64,000 bases of DNA from Sphingomonas sp. G-3-2-10 (lineage in GTDB: Bacteria > Pseudomonadota > Alphaproteobacteria > Sphingomonadales > Sphingomonadaceae): contig NZ_JABBFY010000001.1 in assembly GCF_012927115.1 (NCBI RefSeq), forward strand, positions 2,976,001 through 3,040,000, in the 5' to 3' direction. The translations under genes and the position numbers were made by a program. Below the pieces are notes generated by a model, which saw only the letters and a program-made list of their open reading frames with translations, was not told the origin of the DNA and ran no database searches. This document shows positions 62,708 through 64,000 of this stretch, in pieces; the first letter of the stretch is position 1, and each line of letters opens with the position of its first letter.

Positions 62708-63714
62708 TCGACACGATCGAGATCGCGCGCGGACCGTTCCGCGCGCAACTCCTGACGCTTGGAGCGACGCTGCGCCGTCTCGAGGTGCCGGATCGTGACG
62801 GCCGGGCGGCGAACATCGTCCTCGGCTGCCGCGATCTGGACGATTATCGCCGCGTCGCGCGCTTCTATGGTTCGGTGGTCGGCCGCTACGCCAATCGTAT
62901 CGGCGGCGCGCGCTTCGTGCTGGACGGAACCGAGCATCGCCTGCCCGCCAATGACGGGCCGAACACGCTCCACGGCGGCGCGCCCGGCTTCGACCAGCGC
63001 GACTGGGTGCTGGCGGATGCCGATGCGGAGAGCGCGCGGTTCACCCTGCTCAGCTCCGATGGCGAGAATGGCTTTCCCGGCAATCTGCAGGTGGAAGCGC
63101 TGTACCGGATGGAAGAAGACGGGCTGGCGATCACGCTGAGCGCGGAGACCGACGCGCCGACGGTCGTGAACCTCACCCATCATGCCTATTTCAACCTTGC
63201 GGGGGAGGATAGCGGCCAGTCGATCCTCGACCACCGGCTGCGCATCCGCGCGAACGACATCACGCCGGTCGATGCGGATCTGATCCCGACCGGCGCGCTT
63301 CGTCCGGTCCGCAACTCGCCGTTCGATTTCCGCTCGGCCAAGCCCATCGGCCGCGACATCGCGCAGGATGACGCGCAACTCGTGCGCGGGCTGGGTTACG
63401 ATCACAATTGGGTAGTCGATAGGACTGGCCATGTGGCGACGCTCTACGACTCCGCCTCGGGCCGCGTACTTGATCTCCATTCGAACCAGCCGGGCCTGCA
63501 ATTCTATTCGGGAAACCATCTGGCGGATGGCCCGCCGGGGACGTCAGGCCGCATATATGCGGCACGCGAGGGCCTGTGCCTCGAGCCGCAGCTGTTTCCA
63601 GACAGCCCGAACCAATCGGACTTCCCGTCGGCGCGCCTGAACCCAGGCGAACGTTACGAACACCGGCTGGCATTCCGCTTCCGCTCGGCGGCGAACCAAG
63701 CCGAAGCCTTCTGA
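62704..63714 (+). CDS. galM: Aldose 1-epimerase
   Basis: This enzyme interconverts alpha and beta sugar anomers. It has 336 residues from a GTG at 62704, overlapping the beta-glucosidase stop. GRYANRIGGARFVLDG, NTLHGGAPGFDQRDW (His), VVNLTHHAYFNLAG (catalytic His) and the C-terminal LCLEPQLFPDSPNQ (catalytic Glu) are conserved. Its tail ends at a terminator. It handles the glucose released by the upstream glycosidase. Confidence 0.95.
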   Translation: MIDTIEIARGPFRAQLLTLGATLRRLEVPDRDGRAANIVLGCRDLDDYRRVARFYGSVVGRYANRIGGARFVLDGTEHRLPANDGPNTLHGGAPGFDQRDWVLADADAESARFTLLSSDGENGFPGNLQVEALYRMEEDGLAITLSAETDAPTVVNLTHHAYFNLAGEDSGQSILDHRLRIRANDITPVDADLIPTGALRPVRNSPFDFRSAKPIGRDIAQDDAQLVRGLGYDHNWVVDRTGHVATLYDSASGRVLDLHSNQPGLQFYSGNHLADGPPGTSGRIYAAREGLCLEPQLFPDSPNQSDFPSARLNPGERYEHRLAFRFRSAANQAEAF

Positions 63715-63718
63715 CGAA

Positions 63719-63746
63719 AAAGGCCGGGGATCGCTCCCCGGCCTTT
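63719..63746. terminator. Bidirectional terminator between galM and the dehydrogenase
   Basis: An 11-bp perfect stem (63719-63729 with 63736-63746; AAAGGCCGGGG and its complement) with a 6-base loop and A/T-rich flanks on both sides. It sits between two convergent genes and can stop both. Confidence 0.85.
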
Positions 63747-63769
63747 CGCTTATTCGATCACGACGCCAC

Positions 63770-64000
63770 TCAAAGCGTCGGCTTGCCGTCCACGCGGCGC
63801 GGGACGCCGGTGTAATTTTCGCGCAGCTCCTCGGGGAGCAGCGCGTCGGGCAGGTCCTGATAGCTTACGGGCCGCAGGAAACGGTCGATCGCCAGCGTGC
63901 CGACCGAGGTGCTGCGGCCGTCCGAGGTCGACGGGAAGGGCCCGCCATGAACGATCGCGTCGGTCACTTCGACGCCCGTGGGCCAGCCATTGGCGAGGAT
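63770..64000 (-). CDS. 2,5-dioxovalerate (alpha-ketoglutaric semialdehyde) dehydrogenase type, C-terminal part
   Basis: Reverse strand, 76 residues plus a stop at 63770; the start lies beyond the window. [20 protein letters not shown] followed by [21 protein letters not shown] and the ending RRVDGKPTL is the typical C-terminus of KGSADH-type aldehyde dehydrogenases, which finish pentose, glucarate or hydroxyproline breakdown by making 2-oxoglutarate. The catalytic Cys is not visible here. Together with the GH3/galM pair it suggests plant-sugar catabolism. Confidence 0.85.
   Translation of the reverse strand: MLANGWPTGVEVTDAIVHGGPFPSTSDGRSTSVGTLAIDRFLRPVSYQDLPDALLPEELRENYTGVPRRVDGKPTL

Noticed and set aside
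625..63967. Long open frames lying opposite or inside real genes (for example 691-2634 reverse, 46460-48355 reverse, 58169-60154 reverse)
   Set aside because: These are Arg/His/Gln/Ala-rich readings produced by high GC content opposite well-identified genes and have no domains.
1..64000. CRISPR arrays, rRNA, insertion sequences with transposase, prophage
   Set aside because: No periodic direct repeats, no rRNA-like stretch and no transposase or phage protein was found among the readable frames.

Overview
The window is gene-dense, GC-rich chromosomal DNA that reads as an alphaproteobacterium of the Sphingomonadales (Sphingomonas-like). The pointers are a ctaC-ctaD-ctaB-coxF-ctaG-ctaE-DUF983-SURF1 block, an EgtB/EgtD pair, tandem M28 peptidases beside PepN, DUF1176 proteins, a HIG1-type twin-membrane protein, and many ATGA/GTGA start-stop overlaps. 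I assign it from gene content and protein style only. I see no rRNA, tRNA, CRISPR array, transposase or prophage gene. I also see no protein I would call a DNA-binding transcription regulator. No gene-free stretch exceeds 300 bases; the longest is 8613-8874.

Layout. 1-2661: surface-glycan type genes (methyltransferase, GtrA, GT-C-like membrane protein). 2603-6323: a leftward run argB-yggT-DUF167-folD-NTF2-like-marC. 6472-8612: queuosine-precursor transporter and CNT nucleoside transporter. 8875-13301: PilZ protein, YbjN-like protein, 3-hydroxybutyryl-CoA dehydrogenase and two tandem DUF1176 proteins. 13317-17438: ergothioneine genes egtB/egtD, a PduO-type cobalamin adenosyltransferase, a HIG1 protein and gluQ, which carries an in-frame palindromic repeat. 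17537-25818: HNH protein, beta-lactamase-fold hydrolase, PBP1A, threonine aldolase, EamA transporter, SDR protein and HemD-like protein. 25930-33765: two M28 peptidases, PepN and PhoD. 33892-38776: a small glycosyltransferase locus. 38758-45305: TonB receptor, maiA, and the leftward run pyrE-pdxJ-acpS-lepB-AI-2E.

45472-52571 holds the aa3-type cytochrome c oxidase subunits and assembly factors. The block is interrupted after ctaD by a strong terminator and an orphan gene with a cysteine cluster. It is followed by thrC, an RNA-methyltransferase-like gene and a tiny membrane ORF. 55041-56747 is leftward: a zincin, ccmA and ccmB, the last two separated by an inverted repeat pair. 56792-60202 has a pterin dehydratase, an SDR and an osmoprotectant-type ABC transporter with a fused permease/binding protein. 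60260-64000 is sugar catabolism: a GH3 beta-glucosidase, aldose 1-epimerase, and the C-terminus of a 2,5-dioxovalerate-type aldehyde dehydrogenase.

The most unusual non-gene content is a set of palindromic repeats. One is inserted in frame inside gluQ. Three related copies lie just past stop codons. One is a large 35-nt-arm palindrome, and two are REP-like inverted doublets. I found no complete new defence or mobile system. The best unexplained gene is the one at 48380-48970 inside the oxidase cluster.
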